From the IMG/VR virus record IMGVR_UViG_3300024255_000053, positions 1 to 42,636 of that record: 42,636 nt of DNA; one strand, 5' to 3'. Below, in pieces: positions 17,664-30,300 of this stretch. Position 1 is the first letter of the stretch; each line of letters starts with the position of its first letter. The position numbers and the translations under genes are program-made. This DNA comes from a virus. Under the pieces are notes generated by a model. It was not told the DNA's origin. It saw nothing but the letters and a program-made list of their open reading frames with translations, and ran no database searches.

Positions 17664-18311
17664 TTAGACTGTAAACAGGTCGGGATATATCACAACAGTT
17701 CCACCCATACCCGCATGAGAAGTGCATTGATAGTACAATGAGTTTGGTGCATCAAATGGGACATCAAATCTAAGTGTTCCATTTGAAACCGCATTATTGG
17801 TAACACCTGTCGAGAATGCAGAACCACCATTCGATGAACGAATCTCAAATGGATGTGCACCCATGTTATTTACAAACTCATATGATTGACCTCTTGCAAG
17901 GTATATTACCGGATCAGCCGTAGCATTTAAACCACCAGGACCAGTGAATTGATAGTGGGTACTACCATCTGCCCCAAGATTCCATTTACCTGAAGTGATA
18001 TTGGATGCATCACCATAATATGTTGCACTGGTCACAACACCGAGAGTAGAGACACCACTTACATTCAAGTTTGTGGTGGTTATCTGTGATGGTGTAGGTG
18101 CAGATATTTGAACAGAACCATATGAGGTACTAATACTTACATTAGTACCTGCAGTAATTTGAGTTACAACCCCAACAAAGGTAGTAGTTCCATTACCTAC
18201 TACGTTGTAAAGTTCAACAAAGTTACTATTAATCTTTTCGGCACCTTCAATAAGTGAGTCACCTGTTCCACTATTGGGAGATGAACCCGTATTAATACCT
18301 TGGTATGCCAT
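17664..18311 (-). CDS. Virion-locus protein with C-terminal cupredoxin-like domain
   Basis: 215 residues in two parts. Residues 1-105 look like phage structural sequence (INTGSSPNSGTGDSLIEGAEKINSNFVELY; YYGDASNITSGKW). Residues 118-213 look like a cupredoxin: SYEFVNNMGAHPFEI with His153, then LYYQCTSHAGMGGTVVIY with Cys196, His199 and Met202. His...Cys-x2-His-x2-Met is the type-1 copper ligand set, and the C-x2-H-x2-M spacing equals that of amicyanin. The preceding strand ending in Y-Y-Q-C matches the Cu-loop strand of plastocyanin-like folds. No signal peptide. It lies between the giant baseplate gene and gp8, with a GATAAATA box upstream, so it is probably a late virion protein. Copper binding is inferred. 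Confidence 0.8.
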   Translation of the reverse strand: MAYQGINTGSSPNSGTGDSLIEGAEKINSNFVELYNVVGNGTTTFVGVVTQITAGTNVSISTSYGSVQISAPTPSQITTTNLNVSGVSTLGVVTSATYYGDASNITSGKWNLGADGSTHYQFTGPGGLNATADPVIYLARGQSYEFVNNMGAHPFEIRSSNGGSAFSTGVTNNAVSNGTLRFDVPFDAPNSLYYQCTSHAGMGGTVVIYPDLFTV

Positions 18312-18340
18312 CTTTTATACAGAATCCTTTTCTATGTTTG

Positions 18341-18348
18341 TATTTATC
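18341..18348 (-). promoter_or_regulatory. Late promoter variant (GATAAATA)
   Basis: GATAAATA on the minus strand, about 30 bases upstream of the ATG at 18311, at the very end of the 4045-aa gene. Probably gives late transcription of the cupredoxin-like gene, gp8 and beyond. Confidence 0.45.
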
Positions 18349-21300
18349 TAAACATTATAATTATTGAATTTCAAAGGTTCCAATCTCTGTACGAGAGGGG
18401 ATGACGACAATCCAGTATAACCTTCAGGGAAGAACTGTAACGCAGTTGCAGGAACTCTGTTTATGAACTGTACTTTACCCCATGTATACTCACCGAAAAT
18501 ACTTGAGTTATCGAATGTACCAGAACCAGAAGAATATCCTTGACTTGTAAATTCAATTCTTCTAACAACAGTGACACCAAGACCAATACTTGAAAGATTC
18601 TTGGTAACATTTTCTGCGTTCTTAACATAATAAATTCCGTCAAAGTTATTGCCAGTAAATATACCTACATTTGAATCATTAACTACGAAGAAGTCACCTG
18701 GAATCAATTGACTGACTGTAACAGCAACACCAGAAATAGTGTCATCTCTCATGTAAGAATCTTCTGGGATATAAAGTTCAATAAACGCAGTATTGATACC
18801 AGAATGTGCATAACCAACGATATTACCATAGTCACCAAAGTATGATGTAACACCAATCTGTTCTCTTCTAACGGAAGGTTGTTGAATAAGAACACTAGGT
18901 GCCTGAGTGTATCCTGTTCCTGCATTAGAGACAGAAATAGATACCACTCCATCACCAGTTACTGATGCAATACCTGTTGCTCGGGTTCCATTAATATCAT
19001 CTGGCAAAGATACTGATACTGAAGGAGTTGTTAGATAAGAATAACCGGCACCAACATTACTTACGGTAAATGATGTGATTATTCCACCAGAACCCGTAGA
19101 TGCAGTAGCAGTTGCAACATCAATGGCTCCCTGATCAATAATTACAACCTTATCCTGATAATCCAGAAGATTTGTTTCACGACTAGAATTAAACAATGGT
19201 CTAATACTATCAACATAACCATATACACTGGTAAACCCAACATAAGATGTTAGATATGCTGCAGGGTAAATATAAGGTTCTTGGTCAATTCTATCCTTAG
19301 TTACAAAATCACCATTAATGGTAATATCATCAGTCTGTTTACACCAAGTAACAGGTCTTACGAGAGCAGTATTCTTAGTAACACCAGGACCATTATAAGC
19401 AAGAGTTGTTGCAGTATCGAGTGTAGTAATACCAGTTACTACTCTTGGGTCTTGATATAAACCGAAAGTTTGACCTTTTGAAATATCGTTCTTCAGTTGT
19501 AATGTATCACCAATTTTAACGGTCTCAAGAATATCGACAAAGACAACATCAACATCTGGAGTACCCTTATAAAAGATAATTTTGCAAGTATCGCCTTTTT
19601 TCGGAGGTTCTGCAAATTCTACATAACCACCACCAGTGAAGGTATACGCAATTTCTGGAACTTGTAGGACATCATTGATCGTTATAATCAATGCTTGAGA
19701 TAGGCTAATGTTAGAACCTTTCTTAGATTCTATCGCAAACTGTTGTTGGGAAATCGTAAGAGGGAATTTAGTAGATAAACCATCAAACAGTTCGTTAACA
19801 CTATCAAATGCTTCAAGTTCACCAACAGTAAAACCGTTGAAGGTATCACGATATACATCAATGACATTCAATTCAAACGGAATGAATGGAAGACTTGAGT
19901 CAGTCTTAACACCTGTTGTACCACCAATGGCAATATTGAGTTTATCACCAATATTATATCCAAAACCACCACTTACAATATCAAAATTGATAACACTAGA
20001 ACCTTGTCCAACAACAATATCAACTCTTGCACCAGTTCCAACACCAGGTGCAGAATCAGAACTGTAGACCAAAGGAATATTTGAATAACCAAGAGGTTTG
20101 TCTATTACAACAACAGGTGGATTATTGGAGTCGAGGTTAGAGCCAAGATTATAAAGATCAATACTATCTACATAACCATCAACAATATTTGCAGTACCAA
20201 TACCAATAACCTTTACATCTCCAGTAGAAGATGTAATAATACCAACACCTACATTAGTTTGAATACCAGTTCTATAACCAGAACCACTATTACCAATACT
20301 AATCGAGTTGATTGTACCACCAGAGTTGACGAATACTGAAGCACCAGCACCAACTAATGGTTGGAAACCAAATCCTGGAGTAGAACCAACAGAAATAAGT
20401 GTTCCTCCTCTAGGAATTGATGCTTTATTGGGATCTTCTTCAGATGAAACACTATCACCAAGATATGTGATACTTGTAACACCAGCAACTTCAAGGAAAC
20501 TATAGTCTCCAGATGTTATCTGACCACCCAGTGGTTCTTGAAGAATGTTTGAATTTAATATGATTGCCTGATTGGTTGCAAATCCAACTAAGTTCTCACC
20601 GTTCTGAGTCAAAGTAAAGATCCTTCTCTGACCATTAAATCCACTTTGAATATTGTCAAAGGTGTAGTTTGTACTATAAGTATCTCTATCATCATTGAGA
20701 ATACCACTTCTCATAAACGTTCTACCTTGGAAACTTGAGTATGTGGTAACACCAACCCAATCTACATTATCAGGACCTGCTGTAGTTGTTCCAATTGGAG
20801 TTGCTCCAAACGGGGCAGAAGCAAAGTGGACCGTATTATCAACAATATTATAGTTGCCACCAAGTAGATTAACTGAGGTTCCTATATTATGTGATGCAAC
20901 TTCTGTTCCCAATTGTGCTCTCAAAACTCTGAGACTATTCTCAGAAGAAACTCCAGTGTTCTGGACTAGCATAATTTCATCATCAATCTTAAGTAAATCA
21001 TTTGCCCTGAATGATGCAATTCCTGCAACATCAAAGTCTACATCAAATACGATATTTTCACTCAAACTTGTTTCAATATTCACTTCGGTTACCGGTGACT
21101 GAATCATATTATCAACTGCCAACAATGCTCTAGCATTTTGGTTGGTTGCTGTAATTTTGTGGAATGTGCCGATACCAATTGAAGTAATATCAAGTACGGT
21201 AGGAACTACGTTCAATGCATCAGCTGCACTTTTTGCAAAACCTACAGATTTTTCATTATACTTGACGATATAAAGAGTAGATGGAAGTTTGTCGGTAGAT

Positions 21301-24300
21301 ACACCGGCAATATTTGTAGTTCCAATCCCAATAGCGTTTGCAGTTGATAGAATAGAGTTCTCGTAACTATAAGTAACCTTCTCACCAGTTACAAAATAGT
21401 GATCTTTTAAAGTAACTTGGTTGGTAGTAGTATTAACTACAGAAGTACTGTTTCCTACAAAACTCCTCTCAAATACGTCCAGATTATTTGATTTCAATCT
21501 GAATGAAGTTTTCTTATCGAATTCTGTACCTGTATAAGTACCATATTCCGAGAATAGAATGTTGTTATTAAGATCAATCGAAGAAATACCAACAATATTG
21601 TTGAAATTCTTAAGAGAAATACCAAACGCTCTTATTTGAACATTGATATTTGGATTTGGTGTGTATACAAGATGAGTTTCGGTACTATCATTCGTAACCC
21701 CAACTGTTCCAAGACCTACGTAGGTTCTAATATCACCATATTTGACGATTCTGTTTACCCCATCATTATCAAGGACATTTACCTCAAACATCTCATACTC
21801 ATTGTTTGTAGTATCTTCTACTGATACAATAAAGTATTCAGAATTGAATGGAGATGTGTAAGAAGCAACAATATTTTCAACAGGAGAACCTGAAGATACA
21901 ATAGATTTAGAATAGGATGATAGATTTGTAACTACAAGATTTGATGTAGAAACTCCAGAAGCACTATTGTCTGCAATAGAAACAATACTCACATTTGCAG
22001 TAACCGCAGTCCCTACAGTTGGAATAATGTCAACTTTTACTAATCCACCAGAGATGTATGCATTGTAGGTTCCAAATCCAGAACTTGGTAGACCTGCAAG
22101 ACCAACTTTGTTGTCATTTGCACCATATTGAAGAGTGGTTACATTTGTTCCATCGTGAAGTATGTTTAGTTCATTACCGTAATAGTTATTTTCTGCATCT
22201 TCCATTTGAATAAGAAGTTTTGCAGATCTATAGGTAGAAGAAATTGATACCAGATTAGTAGTGGTTCCAACAGATACATTAGTACTCGCAGTAGAAATTC
22301 TAACTACATCACCAAGTTGTTGAGTCGCAATTCCAGTTACATCATTCAATCCACTAAAGGTGAAGTAAGATATGTCGTAGTTATTATACTTGAACAGAGT
22401 TGGATAGAATGTTAGACCCCATGAACTAGTTCCTGCACCAATGTAATCAAAATAACCCAAAGGCATTGCAGTATCTAAAGTACCATATTGGTTAACAAAA
22501 CCTCTAGTTCCATCTTGTACTACAGAAACAATACTAGATTGTTTTCTGTTTCTAACTTCACTGTCCTGAACCAAGGTAAAGAACTTATTGAAGTAGAATT
22601 TGTTGTCAAAGAAGTCTACAATAGAATATCTTGTATCTCTTGGATTACTATTAAATTGACCACTAAGATCATCCAGTTCTAATACTCTATTTCCTCTAGA
22701 TTCAAAGTAATCTAGTAAAATTCGATTTTCGAATATAATTTGGTCAGATACAGTCTTACCATTGATAACATCAATTGTGGTTTCTGTTGCACCGTCAAAA
22801 TCAGGGAAACAATATAGATCACCCTCACCGATAAGATCAACCACTGTATCGATAGTTACTTCTTTTGCTGATGCAATACCAGCAGCATTGTTATCGATAA
22901 CCAAATCTGCAAATTTATCAAAACCAGCAGTATGATTGAGGGAACTTACTGGGTCATCCCAAGTCTTGTAAGGAACTCTCGACTTGAGTGAATATGAGAA
23001 GTTCTGGTAGTACTCATTATTGGGAATGACTTGAAGATTGTCATTCAACATACCAGAGTTGGATTGCCAACCATCAATAAATGTTGTTCCTGCACCAATA
23101 CTGATAGTTGAGTTAAAATCAATCTTAGATTTGACTCTAGACTTAATTTGAGAGGTTTCAGACTCAATAATACTACCGACTTCGAAATCAGAATTAGTAG
23201 AAACAAACAGATACTCACTAACAGGATCCCATCTTTCTACAATACCTACAGCATCATCATTTATTACTTTTTCTCCATCAAAGAAATTGGAAATTTTGAG
23301 TTTAATGTCAAAAATTGGGAAATATGTCTTTGGTGTTACTTTTGCTGCCGCAAAAGATGTTATTTGACCTGGAAATTCTCCGTCACCAAGATAATCTGAA
23401 AGATCATACTCGATATATGAACCAGAACCACCTAAATTACTGTCAGTCGCAGTCAAACTGAATAATGCATATTCATAATTCTCTGAATTATAACCTTTTC
23501 CAGTGGTATTAAAACCAATGGCAATATTTTCAACAATTACTGTCTCACCAACTTTAAATGGCCACTCCTGAGGGTCACTAAACTGTTTAGATAGAGAAAG
23601 TCTTACAATTTTTGATACGGAATTGTAAGTAATAGAACTAATACTAAATCCATTCGAGTTATTGATCGGAATAATCGATGGAGTAACATTATTCAAAGAA
23701 ATTGTGTTCTGAATAATTGTAACTTCAGTATCATCCAACTCATAATCCAATTTTACATCAGTTATTTGTAGTTTTGATGATCCATCAACTACGACAAGTT
23801 CAGGAGCCTCGTAGTAATTCAAACCAGCAGAACTAATACCAATATAATCGAATGAAGCCAAAGGTTCAATTCTCAAAATCTCAGGTAAGTTACCAGCAGC
23901 ATTGAGAGTTGTATCTGAAGGGTAACCAAAACCAATATAGTTAACTTTTGTTGATATGATATTACCAATAGAAGTACTGGTTGGTTGTAATAGTGCACCA
24001 GAACCTGTCAAACTTCTTACCGAGGTAAATCCAGGAAGAGATCTGTAACCTCTACCACCATTCAGGATACTTAATCTTGAAATCGGACCAACTGTACCAG
24101 AAGAGTTTGTATTGTAACTAATAACTGCATTAGTCGAATCGTATAGATTCGTAGTATCTCTATTGTAAGGTACGTTATAATCAAAAGTCATAGATGTTAT
24201 ACCTACAACACTATAATTACCATCAAATTTATTACCAACAACATTAATTTGATTATTATTATAAACTGAAGTATCGGTATACTTTCTTGTCTTCACTGGA

Positions 24301-27300
24301 AGATTAATATCTACATTATCAACTTCAAAGTTATACCACAAATTAGTAGGAATGTCCTCAGTAACCTTAAGAGTCAAGTTTGCACTGGTGTCAACACCAA
24401 TAATACCAGATTTCGTAACTTCGAATGAATCGGAATTTTGTGAAATCCAGAATTTGTTTTTATATGACGGATCCTTGTAGATAAACATATCAAATGCTGC
24501 AAATGTTGCACCAGCATTAGTGAATGACAAAGAGTTATCAGAAAGATTGAATTTCAAATTCTGATTTTTTTGAACCTTAATCGCAGGATTGATTCTAGAG
24601 ATTGTTGTAGTATGTGCGGTTCCAATATTGACAAATGTTGGGTTCTCTTTCCCTAATTCGGAAGCGTACTTGACCAATTTGATTCGATCATTCTTAAAGA
24701 CATAAACATAATATAGACCTTTGTTGGAAAGACTAGGATCAGGTATTACTGAACTATAGATAACCTTGTCACCAACTTGATACTTATTGTTGGGTACAGT
24801 AAATGTATTAAATGCAGTGTTGATTCCACTAGGTTCGATAGTATCGGGATCAAATACCATTCTCCTATTATAATCATCATAGATGACAGTTACTTCTGTA
24901 GTTGTAGTTGGATTTACATCAATCTCAACTCTATCACCAGGTTTTGTACCATGAGTACTTGCAGTAGAAACAGTAACAACATTTTTAGAAACTCTACCAC
25001 TCAATACTGATGGAAGATTAGTTTTAAAACTATGATAACTACCAAGACCTGCAGATGTTGTGAAGTAGAGAAGTGCACCGGTTCCACTAGTAACTCCAAC
25101 ATATTCACCAGAAATACTATCAATACCAACACGAACAGTTGCAATACCAAGTATGTCCTTATTGATGGGAACTGCAAAAAGATTTCTGGTAGACTCTAAT
25201 TGGAATATATTAGAACTAGTAATACCACTCCATGCACTAATTGATGTTCCTCCATTAGTATAATAGGTTATAGGGGTATTCAATCCCAATCTATGGTCTG
25301 GGATATAGATTTGTTGTTGATCAACTCTCAACTGGGTTTGACCTACACCTGGATTAGCAAAAACTAATGTGGTTGCTGTACCAACAGTTTGAGTACCAAG
25401 ACCTATTGCCTCGTTTGGTTCAAAATAAAGTTGTCTGTTTGTTACAAGTTGTTTTGTGGTAACAATACCTGTAGCAGTAAATGCTAGTTTTCTAGGATCA
25501 TTTCTAACTAATGTACCGGCACTATGAGTAACAGCAAAAGTATTATCGTAACCTCTCAAAACTCTAATTCTACTTGATTTTTTATCAATGTTTAGAACTT
25601 TAAGTTTTTCAAATTCAATTCTTAAAATATCATCTGGTGCAATGATAGATTCATCAAGTGAACCAGAAACATACACATAAGTCACAATACCAGTTACTGG
25701 TCCTGTATTAATACCCAAAGATGTGTACCATCTGTCACTACTTACACCAACACTATAAGAACCTTGCAAATTCTTGTATGACTCAGAAATACCATCAATA
25801 AAAATAATATTGCCAGGAAGAAAATTGTGTGGTGCTGAAGTTAAACCAACGAATTGACTAGAAACACTATTCGAATAAAATTCAACATCATTGATGACTG
25901 TCGTCGCAAGACTCACATTATTTACTTTTTTACCACCAACTTGAGAAACCTTGATATTTAGATTACTACCTTTGGTTCCAGTATTATTAAATATCACTCT
26001 ATCATTGACTCGGTAATCAGTACCAGAATCAAAGATTGAAATGTCATCAACAGATCCTGCAGATGTTGCAGTAACATCAATAGTCTGCTTTCTTACTGTG
26101 TTGGAGTTAAAGATATAATCATATCCACTCTGTCCATCATTCGTATAGTAATACTTGGTATTTCTAAACCAACCCTTACCTTCAATATCATAATCAGTCT
26201 GGTTAGATCTTGCTAAGAAGTTAAACGCAATGGGTGTTGACTTATATGTGTCACCAATCGCATATGGAAATACTGGTCTTCTGTAATTATTGAATGGACC
26301 ATCAGTGTCAATTCCTTCAGAGATAGTACAGAAATATGCGTATACCCCATTTGGGTAATCGGGTGTTACACAGAATCTTCCATTATGAACATCTAAATCA
26401 CCATCTCCAGTAAAGATATAGTCATTGGCAAAGAAACCATTTGGAAATGAATTATAAGAAGGTCTACCTTTTTGAACTCTAGCCAATTTATAACCAGATA
26501 CCATTCGAGAAATGTCACCGGTACCATCAATATTTTTAAATCCATATGGACCATAAATCGGATTACCATCATAAGCCCATCCAACAATGGGTGAGTGGTA
26601 AATACTATTAATTTCTTCACCAGTCTGTTGATCAAAACTTAGGTCAAAAGTACCATACAGTTCATTATCCTTATCAAAACCATTAACTACATTCAAAGTC
26701 CTACGAAGAGGTCTGGGTAGATATGTTGCACAATACTCTAGTGATTTATTAGAAAGATTCTCTTCAATAACACCATCATCATCGAGTATATTATTGAAGT
26801 TTTTCTCAAACAAGTTTATATTCCAAGCCTGAATATTCGCATTTACTCTAGCACCACCGCCAGACGGTATTACATTAACACTAGTCTTTCCTGTAACATA
26901 ACCAGCACCACCTTTCGATACGATTATATTTTTGATAGAACCATTTTCAATAATAGGAATCAGAACCGCATAGTTGCCAGTTTCACTTACAATCTGTAAA
27001 TCTGGTGGAGAATTATAACCATTACCTGGGGTATTGATAACAACTTCTGCAATTTCACCATTATTGATGATAGGCGTCAATTTTGCATTAACACCAGCTT
27101 CAAATGTAACTTCTGGTTGTCTTACGAAATCGACAATATCTGAGGAACCATAACCAACACCAGTTGAAGTTAAATCAATAGTCTCAATAGAACCTCTAAA
27201 GATCGGTTGAAGTTTGGCATCATAAAGAAGAATGTTACCAATAAACGGATTATCACTAATCAACCAGTTAGTACCCTCATTTACTTCAACATAAAATTCT

Positions 27301-30300
27301 TCTGTTTGTGTCCCATTATGTGTAATTTCTGCTAGACCACCGTCAGGACCAGTCCATGCAAGAACAAACACGGGAGTTGTAATATTTTCTTCAATTGGTG
27401 ATTCAATTATGAATAGTTCCTGGAAATTTTCAACAAATGTCTTATCATAAGATGCTGCAGCTCCTTCAACGGTTACAACAATCGGTGGATAATTGAAAGA
27501 ACCCAAACCTTCATTGGAGAAATTAATAATAATACCATTATCATAATAATGATCTGTTGCAACTGAATCAATTCCAACATTTGTCAACGAGAATGCATTA
27601 TCATTAACCTTGACAACATAATAATCAGTATTTTCAGATAGTCCCTGAATACTATCTCCAACATCTGGTTTCGTATATCTTACAATTTCTTTTGATTCAT
27701 ATCCATGATTTGCAATCTCTACCTGATCAGATACTGTGTTGACACCTATAGCAGGAATTGTTCTTCTCTTGTTCTCGTAGTTTTGTCCCGGATCAGTCAC
27801 TACAACCGAAGATACAACCAGTTTTAGATCTGATGCAACAAAGTATTGTGTACCAGATCCATACTTTGTAATATTGACTGTATTAATACCAACAAAGGCA
27901 TCACCTTTATTAGTATGAAGTTTCATACTTTTTTGACCAGTAACTCTAACATAGTATGAACCACCTGTTGTAAGACCAGAAACGACTTCTGTTCCTCTTG
28001 GTTCGTAAATTATCTCTTCACCATCCAAAAATTTATGATCACTTGGGAAGATAATTGTGTTATTGATTAGATCAACTTGACTCGGGAAATCTGCAAAGAA
28101 TGAATTTTCATGTTTAATAGAAACCATTCTTGGTTCTGCCTTAGCCCCAGATCCATTACCACCACTAATAGAGATTGTGGGAGGTTCATAATAACCAAGA
28201 CCAGAATCTGTAACATCGAGTCTTATGAGTGACCCCTTTACGTTACAGAATCCAGTAGCACCATAACCAACTTCATCCTTAATTGACAATACTGGAGGAT
28301 TGATGATGTCATACCCACCACCACCAGTTGTCATGGACAAACTATTAAGTTTTCCATAATAAACACTACTTTGTGCTTTGTAGTTTAATAGTTCAACACC
28401 ATTAACGAATATGCCAGTATAACCAGCTCTAGTGATATAAGACTTATTGTCATTAATTGGTTTTAGAATTTGTCTATACAAACCCTGAGGTTCTATCTCT
28501 TTATCGTAGAAATCAAGATATGCAAGAGATGCATTAACTACAGAACCATTAAATGTGATGTAAAGTTTTCTAGACAAGTCAGCCTTACTTCTAGAAAGTT
28601 TAATAGTCTCCTCATCAACTCTGAAAACAAAGTAAGACGCTGATGGCATACCCTCAAAACCATTTCCTGCAGAGGTAAAATATACTGCATCACCAGTATA
28701 AAAACCATGATCAGGTCTTGACGTGGGATTAACTGGTAGTGTGAGATTTTCTGTTGAAGTTAAATTTGTACTAAAAGTTATTTTTTTGTCGTATGGATCA
28801 GTTTCAATGTCATCATACTTTGCAATAGAGTTAGATGCAATAATCACATCGTCATTATACTTAGAATATGTGTTTTGAACGTTTGCAATATAATTATTCA
28901 GGTAAGGATATGCCTGAGATGCACCCTTCAACGTCTGATTTTCAATTACAAACTGACCTTTCAGGTTAATTTGTTGCGAAAAAGTCACTCTAATGGCCGT
29001 TGAAGAGAAAACTCTGGAAACTGTACCAAAAATAGAGTAAGTTCCGTCTAAATTTTCATATCTTACGGTATAACCTTCTCTAAAAAAGTGCTCTTTTGCA
29101 AATTCAAACTGATAAACAAAGGCATCTGCGTCAATAACACTAGATTCTACGACATCCCAGTTAGTTTTTACGTTTAATACGTAATTATTTGCCTTTTTGG
29201 TGGGAGATTCGTAACCAAGAGACTTCAGTTCTATGGTATCATGTGGTTTATAGTAATAATTTAGTTCATTGGGGATAAAATCCTTCACTGCAGCAGTAAA
29301 TCTGACTCTTATCTGCTGAGTAGTGTCAATACCGACGTATGCATACGAATATGTGTCTAAAGTTATATTAGTTTTCTTTACAATTTTGCCACTAACACCA
29401 CTTGTATTGAAAAATTGGTTTAAAGTCTTGCCATTATATGCGACAGATAACTCATTGTTGTCAATATCCAGTACACTAAGACTACCAGTCTCGGGAAATC
29501 CAATTGTAGAATCAACATCAATGATAGTTGAACCAATACTTACGTCATTTAGGACTTTTGTGAGTGGATTTGGTTTAAATTGTCCGTAGATGGAACCACT
29601 TACATCACTATCTCTAGCAAAACCAGAGTCAATACTGATTTGATAGTACTGAAAGTTCTCATAAGGTATCTGTTGAACGTTAGTAACAGACCCTCTTGCA
29701 CCAGTTAAGTCTTGATATATCGTAAGATTCTTTAAATTTAACGGATCACCCTGAAGTTGTTCTACAACAAAGTCTTTAGTGACCTTGTAATCGGCGTTAG
29801 ATGGTGTTAAAAGGAACTTTGATGGACGAATAAGTTCAACATCTTCCCCATACAGTGCTAGGAAGAGTATTTCGTAAGATTGTTCAGTACCTTTTGACTT
29901 ATAAAAACTGTCAGAATTGATTATAAAGTTTCTTTTATCCAATCCTGTGTAAAAGTTCCTATCAGTAAACCCTGGTGTTACCTGTCTTTTAAGTTTAGTG
30001 AGGAATTGCTTAAGAAAAAGTATATTTAAATTCTTAACAGTCGCACCTGTAGTGTGAGAATCTGCGATTGTTGAAGAAAATGTTAGTTCATCTGGTGCAC
30101 CAGAGGTAATATATGTTGTAACTCCACTAAAACCTCTAGAACAATCTACAAATGTAGTTGAAGTTTTGGTTCCATAGTATATAATTTCATTATCAATTTG
30201 AATAATACCATTGTTATCTGAAAATCCTTCAGTAGAATTTACAACAATAGTAGTATCAATAGTATCTAATGAATCAACAAGTGTAGTAGAGTCAACAATA

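Noticed and set aside
5752-30000. Numerous plus-strand open frames of 60-138 codons opposite the structural genes
   Set aside because: They are mirror frames of long, recognisable minus-strand genes, with no ribosome sites, promoters or recognisable protein content.
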